Assembly: GCA_016791005.1 (NCBI GenBank)
Contig: JAEUNY010000102.1
Location: 1 to 43,620 of the forward strand
Source: Zoogloeaceae bacterium
GTDB taxonomy: Bacteria > Pseudomonadota > Gammaproteobacteria > Burkholderiales > Rhodocyclaceae
DNA length: 43,620 bases
Direction of reading: 5' to 3'
Part shown: positions 8,172 to 14,237 of the stretch, piece by piece
Layout: each line of letters starts with the position of its first letter
Numbering within the stretch: position 1 is the stretch's first letter
Notes under the pieces: generated by a model
Told to the model about the DNA's origin: nothing
The model's database searches: none
Seen by the model: the letters and a program-made list of their open reading frames with translations, nothing else
Made by a program: the position numbers and the translations under genes

Positions 8172-10040
8172 CTAACGTTCCGCGCCCCCCGGCGGCAACA
8201 CGACTCCACCCGACGCAGGAAGACGCAATTGGATCGACGGGCGGGCCACGGTGCCCCCGAGGACTGCCGGATAGGTCAGAACTCCGCGGCCAGCCACCCG
8301 AACCGACGCCACCAACTGCCCCTTGAGGGCGAGGAATTCGTCGATGCGCAGCTGGCCCGTGGCCTGGAGCGCCCCCGCATCCAGCTCATCCACCCGCAGG
8401 ACGATGTTGCCCGGCTCGCCCTCCAGACGCCCCCGGAGGCGCTCAAAACGGGTTTCTCCGCCGGAAATCGGACGAGCCACCCGTTCCCGCAGGGCCTCGC
8501 CCAAATCAAACCCCTTGAGCGCGCCGCGTTCCACGACGAACTGGGCATTGAGACGATCGAGGCGCCCGACTTCGTCCCAGTTAGCGCCCTGGGCGCGGAC
8601 GGTCACCGTGCCATTCACCACCCCCTCCGCCACTGCGCCGCGGTCGAGGAGGCTGCGGCTCACCTGATTGGCGGACACAGCCGTCATCGTCAAGGTGGCG
8701 TCGAACATGACCGGACCGGGCCACTCGCCCCGCAGCGTGCCGTCCCACTTGCCACCATAGCCGGTGAGCGCCACCCGACCGTCCACCAAGGCCGTATCGG
8801 AGAGGATCCCCTGCAATTCCACGGTGGCCATCGCCGCCCCCCCGAGGATCGGAAGCCGCTCGGGGGAGGCCGTCAGGGTGATGGCAAGCATCTGGCCCGG
8901 GTAAGGTTTTGCGGTGAACGAAAAACCTCCCCCCGGGACGCCCAGGCTGAGCACCGTGGCACCGTCATCGCGTTTGGCCAGGGTTCCGCTCAGCCCGCCT
9001 AACGTGCGGGCCCCCAGCGCCACCCCAACATTTTCAAATCGGCAACCCGTCCACGCGCCCTGCCCCGCCAGCAGAGCTGCCATCGCGGCGAAGTCGGACG
9101 GCTTAAGCGTGACATCCGAGACCACCAGGCGGGCCAGACCGCCACCTCCCACGCCGGAAACCACTTCCAACACCGGAAAGTGCAGTGGCTGCGGACCCTG
9201 GATGCGAACGTCTGACAAGGCGAGGCCCGGCCCATGTTGAATTGCGAATCCCAGACCGCCGATGGTGACCGGGACACCCAAGGCCGCACTCGCCCGATTT
9301 TCCAGGCGTCCGCGCAAACCGCTGAACCACCACACCGCCATGGCGATCAACATGACGCCCAAGACCAGTGCAACAGTCTTGGCCGAAAACCGTCGCGGGG
9401 AACCATCCTCCGCGGAATGGGAGGGCGAAGAGCCCGGGACCCCGGACGTGGCCACAGGCAGGTCCACCGGCTCGATCTCGACAGCGCCCGCCGGTCCGCC
9501 ACGGTCAGGATCCAGTGGCAATTCGGGGGGCAGAAAGGGGGCCGGCGGCAACTTGTCGAGTTCGTCGGCGGGCAGATCTTCTTCCAGGGAGGCGATTACC
9601 ACCTCGGAGGCACCCTCCGCGACCAGACGCTCTTCAGTGATCGCCCCGATGCTCGGGTCGAACAGCGGATCCTCGTGAAAGTCCGCCACCGGAGCCTCCG
9701 GAGGCGCCCACTCCGTCCCACGGCTCCCATCGCCCTTGGCCTGGATCAATCCCGCTGCCTCAAGCTCGTCCAGGGCCTCGTCGATCGGCAGGGTTTCACC
9801 AAATCGACGGGACAGCTCTCCCACCGAAATCTGGCCATCGATGAGCAAAAGCGTTGCCCGTTGGGAATAGGAGGCAATCTGGCGCGGCGCTCGGGCCAGT
9901 CGCTCGCCCTCCGGCGTACGACAATAAATCAGTTCCGGGTCCATCATCTCAAGCGCAATTTGATACTCGGGCATCCGACCCGAGCGGCCCTTAGGATAAC
10001 CGGGGTCAACGGGCGGGCAAAACTCGCCTTGACGCTCCAT
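8172..10040 (-). CDS. AsmA-like membrane protein with cytoplasmic N-terminal domain, 622 aa
   Basis: An N-terminal soluble region (residues about 30-115: ELIYCRTPEGERLARAPRQI, then an ATLLLIDGQISVGELSRRFG helical stretch and EALDELEAAGLI) looks like a small winged-helix-type domain. A Pro/Glu/Asp-rich linker follows, then one transmembrane helix at about 227-245 (VALVLGVMLIAMAVWWFSGL) and a long beta-rich C-terminal part typical of AsmA proteins (ALGVPVTIGGLGF, LALSDVRIQG, and the late GVVNGTVTVRAQG and LDAGALQATGQLRIDEF). AsmA-like proteins act at the envelope, several in lipid transport. The ATG at 10040 has AGGA 9 nt upstream, but the first 22 residues look non-coding in character and overlap the tRNA promoter, so ATG at 9974 (600 aa) is a serious alternative. 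Confidence 0.8.
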   Translation of the reverse strand: MERQGEFCPPVDPGYPKGRSGRMPEYQIALEMMDPELIYCRTPEGERLARAPRQIASYSQRATLLLIDGQISVGELSRRFGETLPIDEALDELEAAGLIQAKGDGSRGTEWAPPEAPVADFHEDPLFDPSIGAITEERLVAEGASEVVIASLEEDLPADELDKLPPAPFLPPELPLDPDRGGPAGAVEIEPVDLPVATSGVPGSSPSHSAEDGSPRRFSAKTVALVLGVMLIAMAVWWFSGLRGRLENRASAALGVPVTIGGLGFAIQHGPGLALSDVRIQGPQPLHFPVLEVVSGVGGGGLARLVVSDVTLKPSDFAAMAALLAGQGAWTGCRFENVGVALGARTLGGLSGTLAKRDDGATVLSLGVPGGGFSFTAKPYPGQMLAITLTASPERLPILGGAAMATVELQGILSDTALVDGRVALTGYGGKWDGTLRGEWPGPVMFDATLTMTAVSANQVSRSLLDRGAVAEGVVNGTVTVRAQGANWDEVGRLDRLNAQFVVERGALKGFDLGEALRERVARPISGGETRFERLRGRLEGEPGNIVLRVDELDAGALQATGQLRIDEFLALKGQLVASVRVAGRGVLTYPAVLGGTVARPSIQLRLPASGGVVLPPGGAER

Positions 10041-10057
10041 CGGGCGATTCCTATAAT
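10029..10057 (+). promoter_or_regulatory. Sigma-70 promoter of tRNA-Asn
   Basis: TTGACG (10029-10034), a 17-nt spacer and TATAAT (10052-10057) lie 15 nt upstream of the tRNA 5' end, a near-consensus promoter. It overlaps the N-terminal codons of the longest form of the divergent AsmA-like gene. Confidence 0.85.
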
Positions 10058-10072
10058 CCGCCCCTCACCAAT

Positions 10073-10148
10073 TCCCCGATAGCTCAGTCGGTAGAGCGAC
10101 GGACTGTTAATCCGCAGGTCCCTGGTTCGAGCCCAGGTCGGGGAGCCA
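10073..10148 (+). tRNA. tRNA-Asn (anticodon GUU)
   Basis: The 76-nt cloverleaf is complete: acceptor TCCCCGA pairs with TCGGGGA (10138-10144), a D arm with AGCTCAGTCGGTAGAGC, an anticodon loop CTGTTAA with GTT at 10106-10108, a fully paired T arm (CCTGG-TTCGAGC-CCAGG, 10121-10137), discriminator G and encoded CCA. Its 3' half (10100-10148) is duplicated at 21664-21712, marking it as the attachment gene of the adjoining integrated element; the present 3' half was therefore probably supplied by the element. Confidence 0.97.
10100..10148 (+). repeat. attL: 49-bp tRNA 3'-end core of integrated element
   Basis: The stretch from CGGACTG in the anticodon arm to the terminal CCA matches 21664-21712 at 47 of 49 positions (differences at 10117 and 10122). 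It lies within the functional tRNA gene, the expected result of tyrosine-recombinase integration into a tRNA 3' end. Confidence 0.85.
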
Positions 10149-10164
10149 AGTAAATCAAGCATTT

Positions 10165-10192
10165 AGCCCGGTTCCTAGAGCCGGGCTTTTTG
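10165..10192 (+). terminator. Intrinsic terminator after tRNA-Asn
   Basis: AGCCCGG (10165-10171), a 9-nt loop and CCGGGCT (10181-10187) run into TTTTT. A closely similar hairpin follows the tRNA remnant at the right end (21728-21752), so the element carries its own copy of the tRNA terminator region. Confidence 0.85.
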
Positions 10193-10205
10193 CTTTCCGG
10201 CTTCT

Positions 10206-10225
10206 GTGTACGCACTTTGTAAGCG
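10206..10225 (+). repeat. 20-bp direct repeat, left copy (candidate integrase arm site)
   Basis: GTGTACGCACTTTGTAAGCG is repeated without mismatch and in the same orientation at 21517-21536. The left copy is 58 nt inside attL. Position near both element ends suggests an integrase or excisionase arm-binding site. Confidence 0.6.
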
Positions 10226-10290
10226 CCAGTGAGGAATATGGGACCATTTCCACCCCTGGCAAAGAATGCATTGTCTACGGCAAGAGGCGA

Positions 10291-10665
10291 TCAACCTTCA
10301 CACTGGACTGCCCTAATAGCCTTCCAGGTCGTAAAACGATTCCGGCCGTGTTTGTAGGAGTACCGCTCAAACGTGATGGTCACTAGGCCATGGCCAGGCA
10401 CTTCGATGGTGCGCTGGCAGGTCTCAGCAGTCGCCGGGTCGGGCAGTGAGTGTATGGCGGGGGCAAGGTACTCCCCCCGGATCTTGGGTAGAAGGTTGGC
10501 GTCATCCATGGCTAGGAAGCGGGCTTCTGAGCCAGCAACCAAGGGATAAAACGAGGGATGGGAATCCATGGCGGATCGCGGCACTATAGATGCGCTCGGA
10601 ATCTCCACAATTGCTGGAGTCTTCCTCTGGTTCCTCGCCACAGCCAGCCCAGCTCGGTTAACCAC
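10291..10665 (-). CDS. Hypothetical protein near attL, up to 124 aa
   Basis: The longest form uses a GTG at 10665; an ATG at 10569 gives a 92-residue protein (MDSHPSFYPLVAGSEARFLA) that may be the real product, since the first 32 residues look poorly structured. The C-terminal half has a compact alternating pattern (VPGHGLVTITFERYSYKHGRNR, then TTWKAIRAVQ) typical of a small beta-rich domain. I do not recognise the family. There is no signal peptide. It is an isolated gene in the decayed-looking left border of the island. An 11-bp-arm inverted repeat lies just upstream (10681-10703) and could be its operator. Coding status is moderately supported only. Confidence 0.45.
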   Translation of the reverse strand: MVNRAGLAVARNQRKTPAIVEIPSASIVPRSAMDSHPSFYPLVAGSEARFLAMDDANLLPKIRGEYLAPAIHSLPDPATAETCQRTIEVPGHGLVTITFERYSYKHGRNRFTTWKAIRAVQCEG

Positions 10666-10680
10666 TGCTCGTCTGTAACC

Positions 10681-10703
10681 TCACTGGCAACCGTTACCAG
10701 TGA
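10681..10703. repeat. Inverted repeat upstream of the attL hypothetical gene
   Basis: TCACTGGCAAC-C-GTTACCAGTGA has 11-bp arms with one mismatch and a 1-nt centre, the form of a dimer-binding operator. It lies 16 nt upstream of the GTG of the leftward hypothetical gene. It shares the GTTACCA core with the palindrome at 10948-10962. Confidence 0.5.
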
Positions 10704-10828
10704 TAAATCGCCCAAGCGGAATGTTCGTTCCAGCTATTTCCTGCAAAAATACGGCAATCCACCTCGCGCTCGGACACGGTGAAGTCTTTGTGAATCTCGT
10801 TTTCCGCGTATTCACCAAGTACGATCAT
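10694..10828 (-). pseudogene. Possible ParB-like remnant, 44 codons
   Basis: A short leftward frame beginning MIVLGEYAENEIHKDFTVSE contains the ENEI-KDFTVSER wording found in ParB/Spo0J-like partition proteins of plasmids and islands, after which the similarity stops; a small deletion near the GTGGATTGCC stretch (about 10763) would explain the loss of frame. The full-length gene (several hundred codons) is absent. I read it as a decayed fragment left by an earlier element or by loss of a partition gene. The 291 nt between 10665 and 10957 otherwise hold no convincing gene. Confidence 0.35.
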
Positions 10829-10947
10829 TGGGCATCGTCACAGCTTGGGACGCCGCAGGTTACCAAGCAGTTCGGGCACCATGCCAAGGCGATCCGCTCC
10901 CACTGAACAGAAGTGCAGCTAGGCAACACTGGCACAGATCACATTAA

Positions 10948-10989
10948 CTTACCATTGTGGTAACAAACCCAAACGTCTCAGCCTATAAT
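10948..10989 (+). promoter_or_regulatory. Promoter and palindromic operator of the toxin-antitoxin-chaperone operon
   Basis: A perfect palindrome TTACCA-TTG-TGGTAA (10948-10962) overlaps a possible -35 (GTAACA, 10960-10965), followed by an 18-nt spacer and a perfect TATAAT -10 (10984-10989). The layout suits autorepression by the MqsA-like antitoxin, whose E. coli relative binds short palindromes in its own promoter. If this promoter is used, transcription begins near 10996, downstream of the GTG at 10957. Confidence 0.6.
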
Positions 10990-11370
10990 GAAACACCGCC
11001 GACTGAACCCCAGGGACGGAAGATCGTTGGTGGGCCGCTGTACCCATTGACAGACATTCAGGCAGTCGCAATCAAATCCGATAGCGTTGTGTTTTGGACA
11101 ACCAGGTGCCGGCGCGATGCGGCGAACCTGACCTTGGCGCCGTCGGACGTTGGCGAACTGATTCAGAAACTTAGAGGAGTCGACTATCTCGACTCCGAAT
11201 GGTGTGAAAACGGCAAAGGCATCTGGGCGGCATGTGATGCCTACCAATTGGTGCGAGATGAGCCGAATGACTGGACGGGAAAGGTCTATCGCACCGAGTA
11301 TTTCTTGAAATTTGCGCTGGGCAGGACTGGGACGCTGTTGCTAATGGTTTCCTGCCACCTGTCCAGCTAA
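10957..11370 (+). CDS. MqsR-family toxin (predicted mRNA interferase) of a TAC operon, up to 137 aa
   Basis: The C-terminal 110 residues follow the MqsR pattern: LYPLTDIQAV, a helix SDVGELIQKLRGVDYLDSEW, then DAYQLVRDEPNDWTGKVYRTEYFLKFALG and a terminal strand LLLMVSCHLS. This is similar in order to E. coli MqsR (an RNase of the RelE fold), although identity is low. The next two genes encode an MqsA-like antitoxin and a SecB-like chaperone, which supports the call strongly. The GTG at 10957 lies upstream of the predicted transcription start, so the true start may be a non-ATG codon further down (for instance TTG just before TDIQ); no in-frame ATG is available in this part. Expected action is cleavage of cellular mRNA when freed from antitoxin. 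Confidence 0.7.
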   Translation: MVTNPNVSAYNETPPTEPQGRKIVGGPLYPLTDIQAVAIKSDSVVFWTTRCRRDAANLTLAPSDVGELIQKLRGVDYLDSEWCENGKGIWAACDAYQLVRDEPNDWTGKVYRTEYFLKFALGRTGTLLLMVSCHLSS

Positions 11371-11381
11371 CGGAGCGAACA

Positions 11382-11966
11382 ATGGGCGACAAAGCGCTGT
11401 GCCCGGTGTGCGGCGAAGGCCATGTGATCAGTCGGCAGGAGGAACTGGTGACCGACTATCGTGGGCAGCAGGGCACTGTCACACTGCTTTTCGCCAAGTG
11501 CGACACCTGCGGCTCGGAAATCACCCGCGAGACTGAAGGCCGCGCCAACAAACGCGCCGTGATTGCCTTTCGCAAGGCCATCGATGGTTTGCTTACAGGT
11601 GCGGAGATTCGTGCGATTCGAGAAAAATACGGAGTCACCCAAGCACAAGCGGCCCGCCTATTTGGGGGCGGTCCCGTCGCGTTCAGCAAGTATGAGAACG
11701 ACGATGTGGCACATGCCGAATCGATGGACAACTTGCTGCGCCTTGTCCGCCGGAGAGAGGACACATTCCGGGAATTGGTCGAGGAGAAGGGTATGGCGGC
11801 AGAACTACCAACCCGCCCGACGACCAGAGTGCGCCAGGTGGAAGTAAAAAGGTTGTGCGTAACCTTGACTATTCCCAACGAGTTTGAGAAAAAAGGTGAG
11901 ACTTTTGCGCTGCGCAAATTGGCCTACCCAGGCGGCATAAGTGAAGGTGTAGGCTGGAAACATTAA
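11382..11966 (+). CDS. MqsA-like antitoxin with zinc finger, HTH and C-terminal extension, 194 aa
   Basis: The ATG follows GGAG 11 nt after the toxin stop. Residues 1-48 are a YgiT-type zinc-binding domain with Cys7/Cys10 and Cys40/Cys43 (CPVC, CDTC). Residues about 58-118 are an XRE-type HTH (ITGAEIRAIREKYGVTQAQA-like, then FGGGPVAFSKYEN). E. coli MqsA has about 131 residues, so the protein carries roughly 50 extra C-terminal residues. That tail (CVTLTIPNEFEKK, then FALRKLAYPGGISEGVGW) is the place where antitoxins of toxin-antitoxin-chaperone systems carry the hydrophobic chaperone-addiction segment. It probably neutralises the upstream toxin and represses the operon through the palindrome at 10948-10962. 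Confidence 0.85.
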   Translation: MGDKALCPVCGEGHVISRQEELVTDYRGQQGTVTLLFAKCDTCGSEITRETEGRANKRAVIAFRKAIDGLLTGAEIRAIREKYGVTQAQAARLFGGGPVAFSKYENDDVAHAESMDNLLRLVRRREDTFRELVEEKGMAAELPTRPTTRVRQVEVKRLCVTLTIPNEFEKKGETFALRKLAYPGGISEGVGWKH

Positions 11967-11967
11967 A

Positions 11968-12393
11968 ATGGACGCGCCGAACCTTCGCCCTCGCATGGTG
12001 TTCTTCCGAGTGCTCGAATTTCACACCAAAAATGCGCGTCCCGACGTTGGCAGAGTGGAAATGGGATTTGAGGTAAAGCCGGAGATTGAGCTAGCCCTTC
12101 GCTCTCCAAACCAGTCGGATGGAACGTTTGAGGCCGCAGTGAAGATTCAATTACATGGACGTGCAGCGTCGAAGGAATCGCCAGACGAAACCATGGCCGA
12201 TTTTTCCGCTGTTTATGAAGCACTCTTTAGATACCCGCCTGGGGTAACGGAAACGGAAGTCTCACCACGATTCGAGCGCGAACCGCACCAGTATATGCTC
12301 GTTTCACAAGCCTTCCCATTAGCCATCAGCCACTTCCGCCAGGAGCTATCAGCTATGGGTTTCAATTTCGAGGGTTTACCGCTCGGAATCTGA
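11968..12393 (+). CDS. SecB-like chaperone of the toxin-antitoxin-chaperone operon, 141 aa
   Basis: The start lies 1 nt after the antitoxin stop, so the three genes form one operon. The protein shows the SecB fold order: strand RVEMGFEVKPEIELALRS (SecB: QPEVKLDL), a long strand FEAAVKIQLHGRA, a FSAVYEALFRYPPGV segment, then YMLVSQAFPLAISHFRQELSAM corresponding to the SecB NILFPYARECIT helix, and a final strand FEGLPLGI (SecB LAPVNF). The length is close to SecB (155). In known TAC systems a solitary SecB-like chaperone binds the antitoxin tail and protects it from aggregation and proteolysis. It is unlikely to be the housekeeping SecB, given its divergence and location. Confidence 0.8.
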   Translation: MDAPNLRPRMVFFRVLEFHTKNARPDVGRVEMGFEVKPEIELALRSPNQSDGTFEAAVKIQLHGRAASKESPDETMADFSAVYEALFRYPPGVTETEVSPRFEREPHQYMLVSQAFPLAISHFRQELSAMGFNFEGLPLGI

Positions 12394-12405
12394 TTGGATA
12401 ATCGG

Positions 12406-12630
12406 CTAGTCCTCCCCCGCCCCCACCGCATACTTCAGCAACTGATTCCGCTCAACCGTCAGCGCATCCAGCCTTTCCCGCTTCTCCGCTGGCGTTAGAT
12501 TCCGATCCCGCTGCACATTGCGCATCTCGCCATTGATGGCTTGCAGGTACTTTTGTGCCCGCTCCAAGGGCTTGGCTTCCCCGGCCATTGGGCTTTGCTC
12601 CTTCTCGTCAGCCAGATCCGGGCGCCCCAT
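12406..12630 (-). CDS. Small hypothetical protein, 74 aa
   Basis: From ATG at 12630 the product begins MGRPDLADEKEQSPMAGEAK and continues as a charged helical segment (ALERAQ-like, LTPAEKRERLDALTVERNQLL). A GGACAGG run directly precedes the start. It is the last gene of the long leftward island operon and converges on the chaperone gene with 12 nt between stops. The helical LTPAEKRERLDAL wording is common in helical hairpins of phage proteins, but I cannot name a family. An internal ATG (MAGEAK) is an alternative start. Confidence 0.55.
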   Translation of the reverse strand: MGRPDLADEKEQSPMAGEAKPLERAQKYLQAINGEMRNVQRDRNLTPAEKRERLDALTVERNQLLKYAVGAGED

Positions 12631-12753
12631 CCTGTCCAACTCTCTCAGGGTGGATTGCGGGCGGGGAGGCCTCCGCGCGTTTCCGTTGCCATGGGTTCAA
12701 ATGATTGAGTACGACATGTAATTACCTTGTTTGTTGAAAAGGGCGAACCCAGT

Positions 12754-12951
12754 TCACCCTTTCTCGGACGGTGCAGTCGGACGCCGTTTTCGTCTTTGTT
12801 TCCAGAGATTGGCCACCATCTGATCCATTTCGGCCTCGGTCATGGATTCGTCGGGTGTTTCCAAAGCACGGCGCAGGGCTTCGCCGATCCCCATAGCGGG
12901 CAGGGCTTCTGCCTCCTCCAGCCGCGCCACGCGGCGCAATAGGGCGCTCAT
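12754..12951 (-). CDS. Small helical protein with RRVxxLE N-terminal motif, 65 aa
   Basis: It starts MSALLRRVARLEEAEALPAM and continues with a basic C terminus (LWKQRRKRRPTAP). The ATG overlaps the stop of the preceding gene (ATGA, 12948-12951). The N-terminal leucine/arginine pattern is shared with the next two upstream genes and, more loosely, with the 169-residue gene. No known family recognised. The 123 nt separating it from the 74-residue gene hold nothing obvious. Confidence 0.65.
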   Translation of the reverse strand: MSALLRRVARLEEAEALPAMGIGEALRRALETPDESMTEAEMDQMVANLWKQRRKRRPTAPSEKG

Positions 12952-13139
12952 GGCTCCCTGCTGGCGGGCACCAACTCAATCACAAACACCTTTTCACCCC
13001 GGGCCTCGGCCGCTTCCACGGCCCGTTTGTGGCGCTCCTGTTCGTCAGCATCAGCGCATTGGCTGGTGAGCAGTACGGTTACCCGAGGCGCCCCCGCGTC
13101 CATCGCTTCTAACTTCTCAACCCTGCGCTCCAAACTCAT
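12948..13139 (-). CDS. Small protein with RRVxKLE N-terminal motif, 63 aa
   Basis: The product begins MSLERRVEKLEAMDAGAP, then has a strand-helix-strand order (RVTVLLTSQ, a charged helix DEQERHKRAVEAAEARGE, KVFVIELVP) that looks like a complete miniature alpha/beta domain. Both ends overlap neighbours by ATGA, so translation is coupled. No family could be named with confidence. Confidence 0.65.
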   Translation of the reverse strand: MSLERRVEKLEAMDAGAPRVTVLLTSQCADADEQERHKRAVEAAEARGEKVFVIELVPASREP

Positions 13140-13306
13140 TCTTCATGCTCCACGGGCACATATTGGTAGGGGCGGGTAATGACCCTCACGGGAACGCCGG
13201 GATCGGGCTTGCCGTCCTTCGCCGTGACGATCAGGCGCTCAATCGTGACCACTTCCACCTCGCCCGAGGCTAGTTCCAACTTTTCAATGCGAGTTGCGAG
13301 CGTCAT
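13136..13306 (-). CDS. Small protein with RIEKLE N-terminal motif, 56 aa
   Basis: This short gene (ATG at 13306, TGA ending 13136) reads MTLATRIEKLELASGEVEVV followed by a beta-rich tail (TIERLIVTAKDGKPDPG, RVITRPYQYVPVEHEE). ATGA overlaps at both ends tie it to the DUF5681 gene and to the 63-residue gene. The N terminus matches the MxLxxRVxKLE pattern of its two downstream neighbours. The coupling is the best evidence that it is real. Confidence 0.6.
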   Translation of the reverse strand: MTLATRIEKLELASGEVEVVTIERLIVTAKDGKPDPGVPVRVITRPYQYVPVEHEE

Positions 13307-13731
13307 TTCCGCGCCCCCTCCAGTGCAGCCACACGGGCTTCTAGCTCCTGGGTTTCGAGGGCCTTCCTGCGCCCCTCCAAGATGCCGGCGACCGTTGCGC
13401 CCTCTTGCGGCGTAATCTCGCCCTCTGCCACGGCCTGCAACACGGCAAAGCCGGCTTCAGATACCTTCGCCGCACTGTTCAAATCGGCAGGCAATTGGAG
13501 GGATATGCGCCGGTCCTTGGGAGCAGGGCACAGCCGATCAAGGACAAGGCGTGCGGCTGCCATGTCGCCGGCCGTGGCTTGCTCGACAACCGCTTTGGCG
13601 ATTGATTCGGCGCCGTCTTCCAGTAGCGCCTCGATCATGACTGTCGCCCTGTGGCGGGCGCCCTTGGGCTTCCCCGCCGGATTTCCCGAGGTTCCGGGCT
13701 TCCATGCGTTTGGCGGTTTTTTTCCTGTCAT
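13303..13731 (-). CDS. DUF5681 domain protein, 142 aa
   Basis: The N-terminal WKPGTSGNPAGKPKGARHR segment is the hallmark of DUF5681 proteins, followed by a helical region (MIEALLEDGAESIAKAVVEQ, AARLVLDRLCPAPKDR) and a heptad-rich C terminus (ALETQELEARVAALEG). Such proteins are frequent in prophages and islands, often close to packaging genes, but their role is unknown. It overlaps both neighbours by ATGA and sits mid-operon. No terminase large subunit is present here. Confidence 0.8.
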   Translation of the reverse strand: MTGKKPPNAWKPGTSGNPAGKPKGARHRATVMIEALLEDGAESIAKAVVEQATAGDMAAARLVLDRLCPAPKDRRISLQLPADLNSAAKVSEAGFAVLQAVAEGEITPQEGATVAGILEGRRKALETQELEARVAALEGARK

Positions 13732-14237
13732 TGCTGAAAAGCTCCTGATTTTTCACGGGCCAGGGCGGTCTCGATCACGGCCATGGCATCGTCTGTTAGG
13801 TCGGCGCTACGCCACTGCCAGGGGATGCCTGCAAACCTGTCGTGCTCCGCGTTCCATGACGCCAATCTCACAGCGTCGAAACTCTCGGCCGCCAACACTT
13901 CAAGTTCACATCGCCTAAGGTCGTGGCGCGTTTCGCCGTGTTTTCGCCCGCACGCCTTCTTCGCAGCGAAAATGCGAATCGCTCGGAAATCAGTGTGAAG
14001 CGGGTTGTCCGTGGCTGGGTTATGTGTCTCTTCCGCCTGCAATCGCGTCCTGGTGATTTCTTCCCGGTAGTGCCAGATACCGGCGACGCCTGAGGGTTTA
14101 GGCTGCTCTGAGCGCTCCACGTGTCCCCGCAGGCTTTCACGCAGAGCCACGTAATCCGTCTTCGCTTCAGGGGTGGCTTCCACGGGCCGCACACGCGCCT
14201 CCAGGACGCCGATACGCCTGATGAGGTTGCCGTTCAC
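13728..14237 (-). CDS. Hypothetical protein, 169 aa
   Basis: GTG at 14237 is chosen because it overlaps the upstream stop as GTGA, the coupling pattern of this operon; the longer frame to 14333 would overlap the neighbour by 100 nt and has an implausible Cys/Gly/Arg-rich start. The protein begins MNGNLIRRIGVLEARVRPVE, again echoing the RRVxxLE motif of the small proteins. The C-terminal third (ELEVLAAESFDAVRLASWNA, then WQWRSADLTDDAMAVIETAL) looks helical. No family recognised. Confidence 0.65.
   Translation of the reverse strand: MNGNLIRRIGVLEARVRPVEATPEAKTDYVALRESLRGHVERSEQPKPSGVAGIWHYREEITRTRLQAEETHNPATDNPLHTDFRAIRIFAAKKACGRKHGETRHDLRRCELEVLAAESFDAVRLASWNAEHDRFAGIPWQWRSADLTDDAMAVIETALAREKSGAFQQ

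Noticed and set aside
10700-10906. Rightward 68-codon frame in the left border of the island
   Set aside because: It is antisense to the ParB-like fragment, shows no recognisable pattern, and has no ribosome site or coupling to the TAC operon.
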